A DNA stretch of 64,000 nucleotides from Lachnoclostridium phytofermentans ISDg (GCF_000018685.1 NC_010001.1:80001-144000), one strand, 5' to 3'; positions 9,917-19,197 are shown, counted from the stretch's first letter. The notes: generated from the sequence alone by a model not told the origin. Translations and numbers: made by a program.

Positions 9917-10717
9917 TTAATATGATAGTTGGATTAATTCATTTGAAATAGAAACTAGATCTTTGCCAAGTACCAGATTATCTTCCAAATATTCTATGAT
10001 TTCACACAGATTACGGATGCTTTTCTTATGTTCAATCAATGACTTTAATACAAATTGTATCTGAGCATAGGATAATTTATCTGGGATATAGCCGTCCACG
10101 AGGACAGGGTAAAGTTTCGACAAATTATCAATTAAATCTTTCACTATTTGACGATGAAGAAGTTTTTCATAATGAGCGGTACATGTTAGATTGAGCTGTT
10201 CAAAAATTTCTGGATATTCTGAACTGCTAGGATTTAAGTTATTCTGCTCATAGACAACCTTATCATAAAAAAGTATCTGAAAGCAGTGATTATCCAGTGT
10301 AATGTCATCTAAAATCCGTACTGTTGGTAACAGATATCCGCTTTCTTTTGCCATATTGATTCGAACCTGTTGAAGTTTTGGAAAACCCTGCTGATTCTCT
10401 TTCATAAGATAATCTACGAAGCCACATCCAACCTTAAGGGTAATTGGCTCCGAGAGAATAGCACGAAAAAGACGTTCTTTATCTTTATCATTATCGGATT
10501 CTGTTAATGAGGTTGGTAAATCTAATAGCTCATCCATAGAAAGAGATAGTACTTTACTTAGCTGGTATAGGAGCTCAATGTCTGGTAAGCTAATTCCTCG
10601 CTCCCACTTAGAGATAGCTTGAGGTGTCACGCCAACACGCAATGCCAACTCTTCTTGGGTTAATTGTAATTGTTGACGTTGTTTTAATAATTTTGCTGCA
10701 AATCTCTGATAATCCAT
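9917..10717 (-). CDS. XRE-family transcriptional regulator
   Basis: The 266-residue protein has an N-terminal Cro/C1-type helix-turn-helix at about residues 8-62 (QLTQEELALRVGVTPQAISK and WERG), followed by a long helical domain of unknown family that probably senses a signal or mediates dimerisation. AGGAGGTA lies about 9 bp before the ATG. The next XRE gene in the same orientation (10930-11751) lies upstream of it but is separated by more than 200 bp with hairpins, so they are probably separate units. Target genes cannot be deduced; adjacent metabolic genes are not obviously paired with it. Confidence 0.85.
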   Translation of the reverse strand: MDYQRFAAKLLKQRQQLQLTQEELALRVGVTPQAISKWERGISLPDIELLYQLSKVLSLSMDELLDLPTSLTESDNDKDKERLFRAILSEPITLKVGCGFVDYLMKENQQGFPKLQQVRINMAKESGYLLPTVRILDDITLDNHCFQILFYDKVVYEQNNLNPSSSEYPEIFEQLNLTCTAHYEKLLHRQIVKDLIDNLSKLYPVLVDGYIPDKLSYAQIQFVLKSLIEHKKSIRNLCEIIEYLEDNLVLGKDLVSISNELIQLSY

Positions 10718-10846
10718 AAAGAGATGTACCTCCTTAAAATATGTTCTATAATTAATGTAAGCTTATGTCTATTGGTATTGTATCTTATTACAAGGAATTA
10801 GTAAAACAACGGTTCATTGACCATATACTCAACTGCATTAAAAATA

Positions 10847-10880
10847 GTGAGGCATAGGAAGAAAGAATCTCATGCCTCAC
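10847..10880. terminator. Hairpin GTGAGGCAT/ATGCCTCAC
   Basis: A perfect 9-bp inverted repeat with a 16-nt loop, located between two XRE genes and directly beside a copy of the dispersed hairpin repeat at 10891. It may terminate transcription from the right-hand XRE gene. A partial copy is at 9831. Confidence 0.55.
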
Positions 10881-10890
10881 TAGATTAAAT

Positions 10891-10929
10891 CATGACAAGG
10901 AAAAGTTCGCAAAGCGTGCTTTTTCCTGT
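10891..10929. repeat. Dispersed hairpin repeat, copy A
   Basis: The element begins CATGACAAGGAAAAGTTCGC and ends GTGCTTTTTCCTGTT. The arms AGGAAAAG and CTTTTTCCT pair around a CGC-aaa-GCG-like centre. It abuts the stop codon of the XRE gene at 10930. Related copies are at 20610, 20650, 30612, 45724 and 59803. Its position after genes and its T-rich arm suggest terminator function. Confidence 0.75.
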
Positions 10930-11751
10930 TTACGGGTGAAAAAACAAGGTAAATATTTTTAGAAGAAATTTAGGTATTGATGGATAATGGGTTAGGATAA
11001 TATCCTTTGCCATAGCCTTTGTTTGAATGGCATCGATAGAATAGCAATAGGTTCCATAGGATTCGTCACCTATGGCTAGATTACCGGAAGCCATTGCACC
11101 GACTGCTATTTCCTTAGCAACAGCCAGTGAGCCTAAGGAGTAAACTCCAATGGAAAGGGCGCCGATGGAAATGTATCCGATAGCAATAGAGCCAACTGCA
11201 ATAGCGCCAAGGGAAATCGCACCAAAGGAAAGTAAGCCTAGTGCCAAGGCTCCTAGAGCAAATAAACCTAAGGAGAGGACGCCGATACTAAAAACTCCAA
11301 CAGAAATAGCTCCAATTGCGATAATTCCCCTCGCCACTTTGATTCGATGTCTGGAGTATAAAAAGCAGATATGAATTAACGGCAAACCAAACAATGTTTT
11401 TTTACTTTTATACTCAAAGCCACGTGGTCTCTTAATATAGTCATTTATCTCATTAATTTGGGTTTCCAGTGATGAATAACGATTTTCTCTATTTGGTATA
11501 TCTTTATCATCTACTGTATTATCTTTCTTTTCTCTTGTGCCAGAACGATCCATAATGTAATCTCTCATTAAATAATCTAGGGAAACCTCAAAGATTTCGG
11601 ATAGTGTTATTAATTTCGAAAGTTCAGGCATCGTTTGATCAGACTCCCATTTACTTACGGACTGTCTGGATACATCTAGCTGGTCTGCTAACTGCTCTTG
11701 GGAGAGGCCACGCTCTCGCCTTAGTTCTATTAATTTATCACAAAATTTCAT
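10930..11751 (-). CDS. XRE regulator with glycine pentad-repeat C-terminal domain
   Basis: This 273-residue protein starts with a helix-turn-helix (LSQEQLADQLDVSRQSVSKW at about 15-34) and a linker to residue 110. A remarkable stretch from about 135 to 230 follows, in which five-residue units of the form [IL]-[AS]-x-G-x repeat about 18 times (for example IAIGA, ISVGV, FSIGV, LSLGL, FALGA). Such regular Gly/Ala/Ser pentads could form a beta-solenoid or a packed membrane-associated structure. Upstream, a GGCAC-TTTT-GTGCC hairpin sits next to the ribosome-binding site (AGAGG), a leader design shared with two other genes in this window. Function beyond DNA binding is unknown. Confidence 0.8.
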   Translation of the reverse strand: MKFCDKLIELRRERGLSQEQLADQLDVSRQSVSKWESDQTMPELSKLITLSEIFEVSLDYLMRDYIMDRSGTREKKDNTVDDKDIPNRENRYSSLETQINEINDYIKRPRGFEYKSKKTLFGLPLIHICFLYSRHRIKVARGIIAIGAISVGVFSIGVLSLGLFALGALALGLLSFGAISLGAIAVGSIAIGYISIGALSIGVYSLGSLAVAKEIAVGAMASGNLAIGDESYGTYCYSIDAIQTKAMAKDIILTHYPSIPKFLLKIFTLFFHP

Positions 11752-11765
11752 AAAACCTCTATTCT

Positions 11766-11779
11766 GGCACTTTTGTGCC
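11766..11779 (-). promoter_or_regulatory. Leader hairpin next to the ribosome-binding site
   Basis: On the minus strand GGCAC-AAAA-GTGCC is followed by AGAATAGAGG and then the ATG of the XRE gene. The same layout, hairpin plus AGAA plus GAGG plus start, occurs at 25370 and 31388. Confidence 0.6.
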
Positions 11780-11906
11780 CCATTTAGTTAGATTAAAAAT
11801 TTTTTTACCGTATACTCACTTCATACCAAATCCGAAAGTAAATATGTTATTTTCATAAATAGGAATAAGCACGCACGTGAAGTAGTGGCGATGAGGTAGA
11901 GCTGGT

Positions 11907-11965
11907 AGCGGAAAAACTTGCCTGTAGGCAAGTAACTTGCTTATAGGCAAGTGGGAATATCCGCT
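11907..11965. other. Predicted multi-hairpin structured element
   Basis: AGCGGA (11907-11912) pairs with TCCGCT (11960-11965) and encloses two adjacent near-identical hairpins, ACTTGCC-tgta-GGCAAGT (11916-11933) and ACTTGC-ttatag-GCAAGT (11935-11952). The element lies in a 720-bp gap and matches no RNA family I recognise. The remainder of 11752-12353 holds no supported gene. Confidence 0.5.
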
Positions 11966-12353
11966 TTGACGTAGTTACGACATATTAATGAAAGAGATTG
12001 TTCCGCGGTTTTTGAGTTGATAAGTAAAGTTTCTCTCAACTCCCCTTTCAAGTATTAATATATAGGAATGGAAGAAATATGGCAAGAAGATATGGGTTTG
12101 CAAATTGTCAACCATAGGTTGCATTTAACTGTTTGGGTCTGAAATGTTGAATTTATAAATAAAAACAGGTTCTATAATGTTGGGATACTCAAATAAGGGA
12201 GGCCCTATAATATCAGTTGGATATGAAATTAAACAGAATATATAATGTTAGGTATTTGTGTATATAAGGTTTGCAACTCCAGTTTTTTAAAGAAAAACCG
12301 CAGATTTATACTACGAATTCTATATACAGCTAATTCTATATACTACTTAATAT

Positions 12354-12416
12354 AAAAAAAAGGGACAAGCGATATTTTCGTAAGCTATGAACTTATCGAA
12401 GAGGTATCGTTTGTCC
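12354..12416 (-). terminator. Terminator of the secreted-protein operon
   Basis: GGACAAGCGATA pairs with TATCGTTTGTCC; on the minus strand the hairpin is followed by a run of T (the A-run at 12354-12361). It lies about 60 bp after the stop codon at 12474. Confidence 0.85.
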
Positions 12417-12473
12417 TTGATTTATTAAGCTATTAAACTATAATTACAAGGTTTTCTCCTAAAAGAGAAGTAG

Positions 12474-13670
12474 TTACTGCTTAGGATAGGTAACCTTAAA
12501 ACTATTAACTTCAGATGCTAATTCTAGTTCGATACCTTTGGTGGTATTTTCATTTATACCCTGCTTACGGATATAAATAGTGGAGCCTTCTGGAGCAGTC
12601 GTTGCTGTTATAACTTTTGCTTTGTTAGTATTCATCATAGTAAACGCAGTAGTTGTTTCATTAAAGGTGGAACCAGGTTTTACTATTGCATAGCTATATA
12701 CATCTGTCTTTGATGCATTGTTAAATTGAAGCATCAGTTTTCCATTCTGATAATAGTAGGAAACATCTTTGCTATTATCACCAATCGTAGGAGCACCAGC
12801 TTGACCATTGATCTTTAAGAAAGCGGTTTTGCTATATGCTTTATTTGTTGTAGCTGCGGTACGAATTTTTAAGGTAACTGATTTGGAACCATTTCTAAAA
12901 AGAGTAGTAGGAGCGATGTCTTCGATTGTCATATTCTTATCGCATTCTATCCATACATTCTTTCTATCACTAAAATACTCCATAGAAAGGGTAGTGTTTA
13001 ACATTAATTTATTTGCGTTTACTTTTACAGAAGGAGCATTCGCTCTTTTTGCAAGAGTGATGTTTACTTCCTTTGAAGGACGAGCACCAACATTTTTTTC
13101 ATTCGTTCCAACCGTTTGTGGAATACGGAAGGATACTTTAGCACCTTTTACAAGCAACCCTTCTATTGTCTTTAAGAAAGACTGATAGGAAGCAGACTTC
13201 ATATCTAAAGGTACTTTATTCCATACGTAATCATTCGCTTTCTTCCACTCAAAATGAGTAGCAGCATCGCAATTTTCAAAAGTAAAAGTATTATCAGTTT
13301 TATCCAATATAACTTTAAGTGAGGTATCCTTTGCTGGAAGTGTTACGTTCTGGATGGTCTTATCGTTTTCTCCTTTAAAGTAAAGGGTGATATCATCGGA
13401 AGAATTTACCCATGAGATATCCATAAGGAATGCATCATTTTCAGTTGTTTTATTTCCCTCTACCTCATACCAAGTTGTTTTATCAGTAGAATAATAGACT
13501 ACGGTATTATTATTGGTATAAACATACATAGTCAAAGTGTCATAGTCAATCTTTCCAATCGAAACTGGTTTTGCTTCAGCTGCACTTATTTTTGCTATAG
13601 GTATGAGTAAGAGGAGACCAAATGCTATAAGTATAGGTGCAAGAAACAGTTTTTTGTTCTTTGTATTCAT
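12474..13670 (-). CDS. Secreted protein, paralogue of the upstream gene
   Basis: The 398-residue product has a signal peptide (charged MNTKNKK, hydrophobic core to about residue 27, cleavage near SAAEA). The mature protein is a chain of beta-rich extracellular domains of unknown family. Residues 34-75 (SIGKIDYD, VVYYS, TWYEV) align with the N-terminus of the 798-residue protein encoded just upstream (SIQEINYD, VVYFS, TWETI), and the later ARPSKE segment corresponds to ERPSKE. The two are tandem paralogues. The gap between them is 19 bp and contains AAGGAGAC, so they form one operon. No sortase motif, catalytic motif or cell-wall-binding module is evident; a surface or matrix role is inferred. 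Confidence 0.8.
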   Translation of the reverse strand: MNTKNKKLFLAPILIAFGLLLLIPIAKISAAEAKPVSIGKIDYDTLTMYVYTNNNTVVYYSTDKTTWYEVEGNKTTENDAFLMDISWVNSSDDITLYFKGENDKTIQNVTLPAKDTSLKVILDKTDNTFTFENCDAATHFEWKKANDYVWNKVPLDMKSASYQSFLKTIEGLLVKGAKVSFRIPQTVGTNEKNVGARPSKEVNITLAKRANAPSVKVNANKLMLNTTLSMEYFSDRKNVWIECDKNMTIEDIAPTTLFRNGSKSVTLKIRTAATTNKAYSKTAFLKINGQAGAPTIGDNSKDVSYYYQNGKLMLQFNNASKTDVYSYAIVKPGSTFNETTTAFTMMNTNKAKVITATTAPEGSTIYIRKQGINENTTKGIELELASEVNSFKVTYPKQ

Positions 13671-13689
13671 CTATTTAAGTCTCCTTTCT

Positions 13690-16086
13690 CTACTTTCCAG
13701 CATTAATAATTGTTAACTTACAACCTGATTTAATCACAAATCCGTTACTTAAGGTGATAACTAGATTATTGGTTGTTGATGAGGATGAAGTTAATTTATT
13801 AATCTTAGCGTTGGACAAGTAAACGGTTGCGGTTCCACCAGATACGGTTGCGGAACGTAATATGGAAGTACCACCCCAAGTTACATCGGATATACCAACT
13901 GCATAAGAGCTGTCATGTAGCTTTAACTTTAATTCATAAGTAATTGCTTCAACGGTTTCTGTAGTTTTACTTCCGTCCTCATTTGTAGTAACTTTAGTCT
14001 CAGTTTCCTTTAAGCTACCTTCCATAATGGACCAAGCGATTGGAGCATCTAATAAAGTCGCTGTATCTACTAGCTTAATTGTAACTTTATTGTCGATTTC
14101 TTCTCCATTATTCAAGGCAATTAGTAATGGAACAGCTTTTCCCTTGGTTGTTATAGTTGAAATAGTTTCAAACTTATTTACGTTAACAGTAACGGTTGCA
14201 GTACGAATCTTCTTACCATTATCATTCGTATAGGAACCATATACAACGTTGTAATCCGTAGTTGGTGCCAGAGTATATCCATCATACTTTATGGAGTTAA
14301 TCTCTGTATCCTGTGTAGTAAAGTTTCCAATTGCAGAGGTATCTGGTACTTTCTCTGTACCTAAGTCAATTTGGAAGGTAAAGGAGGATTTATCTTTTGC
14401 CTCTGTCGAACCATATAAACGTTCGAATGCAGAGGTATATTCTTTATTCTCCTTGTTGTTAATTTTACTAGATGGATAGATGTATAGAAGCACTCCAGAA
14501 TCAGTTGTACTTTCAATCACATCATTGTTTGACAATGTAATATAGGCATATAACTTTGTCTCAGTAAGATTATCTAGGCTTTCTGTGCTTGTAATCTTAG
14601 TTGTAATAATATATTGATCTGTAATAAATCTTGAAGCTGTATTTGTACTTACCGAACTCTTTACACTTACGGTACCCTTTGTATTGCCGTACTGATCACG
14701 GAAACTAATCGAAGATACGGTAGCTTTGGTTGGACTATAAAGAGTAAAAGTTAGGTTACCAGCAGAATTTTCACTGTTACATACCGAAGCTGTAGTGATT
14801 AAAGTTTCTAAAGTGGTTGCCTGTGCAGGGCTTGGGTACTGAACACCTTTGCTTCCTGTAATATCAAGCTCTTTCGATGCAAGAGAAAATTTAATATCTC
14901 CAGAAGCTGGTACACTCTTCTTTCTTACATAAACATGACTTCCTACTGGTGCTTTATCTGATTTTATTGTGATTTCTGCATTTGAAGTAATAGAAGTCCA
15001 AGATGCAGTTACATAGTCTAATGTATTATCAGGTTTTACGATGGTATATTCAAATGGTTTTGTTTCACTAGCAGCCTTAACCTGTAAAGTAAAGGTAGTT
15101 GAACTAGTGTAATTAATTTCTATACCATGATCGGAATCAGAAGGAGGAGCCTCTTGAACAGGAACAGTAACTGTTGAGATATGAGAAACCTGACTGGTAC
15201 TGGTTGGGTTCTTTCTAAACTGAAGAGTAACTTCACATTGGGTTGTACCTGCATTGGTATACAGAGCACTACCTGCAATGTCTTTTAACCAAAGACTTGT
15301 TGTAGTAGTTATATTCTTCCACTCTCCAATGGTTCCATCACTTCCTACGGTGCGATAAGCAAGATTCTTATCTGCTTGGATAGAGAACTTGGAACCGTTA
15401 ATTACGATGTTTGGAGCAGCTATCTTTTTCGCTATAACAAGTGAAATTTCTTTACTTGGACGCTCTCCCTCAGTTAATGTACCATTTACCAGATAACTAT
15501 TGGTTGGTGCAAGTCTAAGATAAACGGTTGCACCTTGGGTACAAAGCATCTCAAGCTGTGAAGCGAAGTTATCAGTATTCACAGTATTCCATATGTAGCT
15601 ATCTTTTTTTCTCCACTGGATAGTACGGTCATAATCATTGGTAAATGTAACAATACCTCTAACTTTATTATAGCTTGCCTTAAAGTTTGTTACCTGCTTT
15701 GGTATCGTAACCTTAACAGCTTCGGTTGAGGCATCACCTTTGAAAGTTAATACATACTTATTTGTTGGAGTAATCCAAGAGATATCAAGAGTTACCAAAC
15801 GATCGGTACCAATATCTGTCGGAATTGTTTCCCAAGTTTTCATGTTTTCATCAGAAAAGTAAACCACAGTATCACCTGAATTTACTTTTACCGTTATTGT
15901 GCTATTGTCATAATTAATTTCTTGTATACTGATGCTTGCTCCGGCAGCATACGCTGTTTTTGGAGAAAAGACACCTAACGCCATTGTCAACATAAAAAAG
16001 ATGCTAGCAATGATGCAAAGATAAGTGTTACGACTGCACTTTGCTGTAGTTTTTACAGCAATAGTTCCTGTTTGCATAGTTTGCAT
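13690..16086 (-). CDS. Large secreted multi-domain protein
   Basis: This 798-residue exported protein has a long signal peptide: a charged N-terminus, a hydrophobic core at about residues 24-46, and cleavage after AYAAG. The mature part is Ser/Thr-rich and consists of repeated beta-sandwich-like segments. The first 370 residues resemble the protein encoded downstream at 12474. The C-terminal part contains two or three Ig-like modules with the pattern TYNVVYGSYTN and TATVTV. No catalytic motif was recognised. GGAGGT at 16089-16094 precedes the ATG, and a second ATG nine bases further in is possible. The transcript would carry the folded leader at 16100-16169. The divergent gene is a cell-wall amidase, consistent with an envelope role. 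Confidence 0.8.
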   Translation of the reverse strand: MQTMQTGTIAVKTTAKCSRNTYLCIIASIFFMLTMALGVFSPKTAYAAGASISIQEINYDNSTITVKVNSGDTVVYFSDENMKTWETIPTDIGTDRLVTLDISWITPTNKYVLTFKGDASTEAVKVTIPKQVTNFKASYNKVRGIVTFTNDYDRTIQWRKKDSYIWNTVNTDNFASQLEMLCTQGATVYLRLAPTNSYLVNGTLTEGERPSKEISLVIAKKIAAPNIVINGSKFSIQADKNLAYRTVGSDGTIGEWKNITTTTSLWLKDIAGSALYTNAGTTQCEVTLQFRKNPTSTSQVSHISTVTVPVQEAPPSDSDHGIEINYTSSTTFTLQVKAASETKPFEYTIVKPDNTLDYVTASWTSITSNAEITIKSDKAPVGSHVYVRKKSVPASGDIKFSLASKELDITGSKGVQYPSPAQATTLETLITTASVCNSENSAGNLTFTLYSPTKATVSSISFRDQYGNTKGTVSVKSSVSTNTASRFITDQYIITTKITSTESLDNLTETKLYAYITLSNNDVIESTTDSGVLLYIYPSSKINNKENKEYTSAFERLYGSTEAKDKSSFTFQIDLGTEKVPDTSAIGNFTTQDTEINSIKYDGYTLAPTTDYNVVYGSYTNDNGKKIRTATVTVNVNKFETISTITTKGKAVPLLIALNNGEEIDNKVTIKLVDTATLLDAPIAWSIMEGSLKETETKVTTNEDGSKTTETVEAITYELKLKLHDSSYAVGISDVTWGGTSILRSATVSGGTATVYLSNAKINKLTSSSSTTNNLVITLSNGFVIKSGCKLTIINAGK

Positions 16087-16099
16087 TACCTCCTTTGGT

Positions 16100-16169
16100 C
16101 ATGTAGGTGGTTTCTCTGCCGTTCAAAACCACACCGCTTTCTCTTCCTGAGGCCAAACGGTTTTACATG
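16100..16169 (-). promoter_or_regulatory. Predicted three-helix leader RNA before the secreted-protein operon
   Basis: CATGTA/TACATG closes a junction (16100-16105 with 16164-16169). Inside are GTGGTTT/AAACCAC (16107-16113 with 16126-16132) and ACCG/CGGT (16133-16136 with 16158-16161). The structure ends about 6 bp before the ribosome-binding site of the minus-strand gene. The compact three-way junction next to a Shine-Dalgarno sequence resembles a translational riboswitch, but the conserved bases of c-di-GMP, purine or TPP classes are not present. Confidence 0.45.
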
Positions 16170-16503
16170 TACTTGTGTTTTCATAAATTGAGTCTTATGT
16201 TCTGTATTTATTATCGGTTCAGAGAAGCGGATTCTTTAGTAAAAAAGCCATTGAAACGTATTATTGTACCAAATAAGGCTAAATTATTGCATAAGTTTTC
16301 CACTCTCCAACAAAAACAGTATAACATAGGTGTGTCAAAAATAAAGCAAAAGCGCGAAAATACTCGAAAATAGGAAGAAAGAACTGTTTTTAATTATCGG
16401 GAAAAAGCTACAAATTATGCTAAATTTATGACATAAAAGTAACACAAAACTAGAATAAAATGGGAGTAACAAGTAGATATTATAGGTAGGGAAGGTGGAG
16501 TTT

Positions 16504-18186
16504 ATGTTGCTATTTAAAAAGAAGGTAAAATCGATCGTTTCTTTTAGCATCATTTTTATGCTAAGCATTGTTTTTTTCAGCCAGCCAAATTTTACAGCGT
16601 ATGCAAGTAATGAGATGCCTGGATATGAAAATCCACAGGACATTATTATCGCTTCTCCAAAAAATAATTACACAACTACGGGTAGTAAGGTAAGCATCCT
16701 TGGTGCCTGTGATTATGAATATCCGTTGTATATGAATGGGGAAGAGATAGAGACAAGTGAGTATGGATTTTTTACGGTTTATGTTGAATTAGAAGTTGGA
16801 AAGAACGAGTTTGAATTTGAGAATAATGGAGTAATAAATACATTAACAATCACTCGAAATAAAGTAACAACTTCTTCTGGTAATAATTCCACAAGTGGAG
16901 GCAATACTACTCCAAAAGTGACCTACAAGGAGTATAAGAATGATGTTTATGGTGTTATAACAAGTAGTTACGCAATGCCAAGAAGCAAGATAAGTGAATC
17001 CAATGTAAATTTAATGCCATTAACACTTGGGACTACCTCACGTCTCTTAGGAGAAGATGGCAGCTTCTACAAATTAGCAGATGGTACGTATGTTTCAAAA
17101 TCTAGTATCAAACGATATGATAAGACACTAGAGCCTAACAAAGTAACCAAGGCGAGTGTGAGTAAAGATACTGTTGCGAATCAATTAGTAATCGAATTAT
17201 CAATGAATGTGAATGCTTTGTATTCTGTATCCTTTGAAGGGCAAAATATTTATCTGAAGTTATATGATACCATTGCAGCTGCGAAACCGATAACCACAGG
17301 GAATGGAATTATAGAGAAGGTAACAGTAAACACAGATAGTAAAAACAAAACAAAGACCTACTGCTTTACCATGTTTGACAATGCATCCATCTATGGATAT
17401 GATGTAACCTTTAAAAACGGTGTGATGCGCTTTGAACTTAAGCTACCAGTAATATTAAAGGATTCAAAATCACTGGTTGGTGCTACCGTATTATTAGATG
17501 CGGGCCATGGAGATTATGATAATGGGACAGTTGGAGCGATGGGTGTCTATGGTCCAGTTGAAAAAGATATCAATTTAAATATTACCTTGTATACAAAACA
17601 GTACCTTGAAGCACTTGGTGCAAAGGTGGTCTTAATTCGTGAGGATGATACGTTTTACAGTCTATCAGATCGCGTGGAAACCATAAGAAAGGTAAAGCCA
17701 GATATTTCTGTCTCTATTCATGGCAACTCCCTAGATTACGCTAGCGATTATAGTAAATCAAGCGGATTTTTAACCTATTATAGCTACAATCTATTCGGAA
17801 ATTTTCCAAATCTGATGAATAATAGTATTACAAATGAATTAGGATTAAAAAAACGTGACCCAAGACAAAGTAGTTTATCGTTAACTCGCCTTACAACATG
17901 TCCTTCTGTATTACTAGAAACCAGTTTCTTATCTAATCCATATGATTATGAATATTTAATACAATCAAAAAATCAAAAGGATTTTGGTATAGCAATTGGA
18001 AAGGCAATACAGGGCTATTTGCAAGGGATAGCAAAGCAAAATGACCAAGTATATGTGGTAAAGAAAGGTGATACTTTGGCTTCTATCGCCTTAAAATATG
18101 GCGCACCAATAAAGCGACTGGCAGAGTATAACAGTATCAAAGATATTGATTATATTATTGTGGGACAAAAAATTCTTATTCCGTAG
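16504..18186 (+). CDS. N-acetylmuramoyl-L-alanine amidase with LysM domain
   Basis: This 560-residue secreted cell-wall hydrolase has a signal peptide (about 1-35), a beta-rich N-terminal region, a Ser/Thr/Asn linker near 125-140 and an SH3-like segment. An Amidase_3 domain follows at about 320-500. The zinc and catalytic residues are visible: DAGHGD, VEKDIN, SIHGNS and LETSFLSN. A single C-terminal LysM (VVKKGDTL and so on, about 515-560) should bind peptidoglycan. The ATG at 16504 is preferred because AGGTGGAG stands directly before it; a GTG at 16495 is in frame. The gene cleaves the bond between MurNAc and L-Ala and probably acts in cell separation or remodelling. Confidence 0.9.
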   Translation: MLLFKKKVKSIVSFSIIFMLSIVFFSQPNFTAYASNEMPGYENPQDIIIASPKNNYTTTGSKVSILGACDYEYPLYMNGEEIETSEYGFFTVYVELEVGKNEFEFENNGVINTLTITRNKVTTSSGNNSTSGGNTTPKVTYKEYKNDVYGVITSSYAMPRSKISESNVNLMPLTLGTTSRLLGEDGSFYKLADGTYVSKSSIKRYDKTLEPNKVTKASVSKDTVANQLVIELSMNVNALYSVSFEGQNIYLKLYDTIAAAKPITTGNGIIEKVTVNTDSKNKTKTYCFTMFDNASIYGYDVTFKNGVMRFELKLPVILKDSKSLVGATVLLDAGHGDYDNGTVGAMGVYGPVEKDINLNITLYTKQYLEALGAKVVLIREDDTFYSLSDRVETIRKVKPDISVSIHGNSLDYASDYSKSSGFLTYYSYNLFGNFPNLMNNSITNELGLKKRDPRQSSLSLTRLTTCPSVLLETSFLSNPYDYEYLIQSKNQKDFGIAIGKAIQGYLQGIAKQNDQVYVVKKGDTLASIALKYGAPIKRLAEYNSIKDIDYIIVGQKILIP

Positions 18187-18283
18187 GCACACTGGATGAA
18201 ACAATGGAATAAAATAAGATAAAAGCAGACACATTGCTAGGCAATGGGGGAGATATATAGTTTGTCTCCTAGTTAGGAGTAGG

Positions 18284-18904
18284 ATGGTTGTTTCTTATGA
18301 TCCAGCATTGGCAGTTGCATACGCCGTACAATTTGGAGATCAAGAACAAAATGGAATATTTAAACGGATGTCAGAAGACTGTACGAATTTTATTTCGCAG
18401 TGCATTTGGGCCGGATATGGAGGTACAGAAGGGTATTCTTTAACAAGTGAGGCAGATATTTTGGCACTTAGAGAAAGAGTAGCTAAGAATTATCGTCAAA
18501 CAAGCATCTGGTATGGGAGAAACTATGCCTCTCCTTCCCCAATTGCATCTGGGGCATTTATTAGAGTAGAGGAGCTGTGGAATTACGTTACAACAAATCG
18601 GGGGCCTGGACCTAAAGCTATTGGCTATAACAATCGGCAATACTGGGGTTATGCGCCTGTGGATTTAGCACTTGGAGATGTCTTACAGTTTTATCATAGT
18701 AATCTTGGACGGTACGGTCATACCGTAATGGTGACGGCTACGACTGAGAATCCGCAGCCAATTGAAAGTGCTTTGGGAAATGTCTATGTAGCACAACATA
18801 CTGCAGATTATAGTTATCGTCCATTTAGCGATGTACTGGATACCAATGGTGGCATCGAAGGAGCGTGGATGCGGGTGCTAAAGTTTACGGATACTTATTT
18901 TTAA
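18284..18904 (+). CDS. Putative amidase-domain protein
   Basis: The 206-residue protein matches the putative amidase fold (Amidase_6 type) by its N-terminal pattern YDPALAVAYAVQFG and the conserved DCTNFISQCIWAGG-like segment at about 32-46, whose cysteine is the likely nucleophile. HTVMV near 147 supplies the probable catalytic His. No signal peptide is present, so it may be cytoplasmic, spore-associated or released by another route. TTAGGAGTAGG lies just before the ATG. It follows the LysM amidase by 97 bp and is closed by a very strong hairpin at 18981, so the two may share a transcript devoted to the cell wall. Confidence 0.8.
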   Translation: MVVSYDPALAVAYAVQFGDQEQNGIFKRMSEDCTNFISQCIWAGYGGTEGYSLTSEADILALRERVAKNYRQTSIWYGRNYASPSPIASGAFIRVEELWNYVTTNRGPGPKAIGYNNRQYWGYAPVDLALGDVLQFYHSNLGRYGHTVMVTATTENPQPIESALGNVYVAQHTADYSYRPFSDVLDTNGGIEGAWMRVLKFTDTYF

Positions 18905-18980
18905 GTGTATAAATAGTAATTCGTAGTGATATATAAAAGTTCTTGATGAAACGAAGATATAAAAAAATTATGGGAAAATG

Positions 18981-19051
18981 CAGATACAAAAAGAATTCTT
19001 TATGAAAGCGTGTTAGCTTTATAAGGAATTCTTTTTTTGTATCTGTTTTTT
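18981..19051 (+). terminator. Strong intrinsic terminator after the amidase genes
   Basis: CAGATACAAAAAGAATTCTT pairs with AAGGAATTCTTTTTTTGTATCTG over more than 20 bp and is followed by TTTTTTC. Confidence 0.9.
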
Positions 19052-19197
19052 CGGTATCATTCGTTGTGCTATAAAATAAACTATGATAAGATAATAGTTA
19101 AAGATGGAAAAAGCCTGTGTACGCAGATATCCATTCAATAATATGTGAAAGGTTTCGGTCTGTTACCTTTCATAAGGAAAGGTAGGAGAATCACAAA

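Noticed and set aside
16100..16169. c-di-GMP-I riboswitch
   Set aside because: The leader is three-helical and precedes surface-protein genes, but the conserved GACGCAAAGC core and GAAA tetraloop are absent.
16107..16373. Plus-strand coding frame of 88 codons between divergent operons
   Set aside because: It lies over the predicted leader RNA of the minus-strand operon, with no ribosome-binding site and no coding character.
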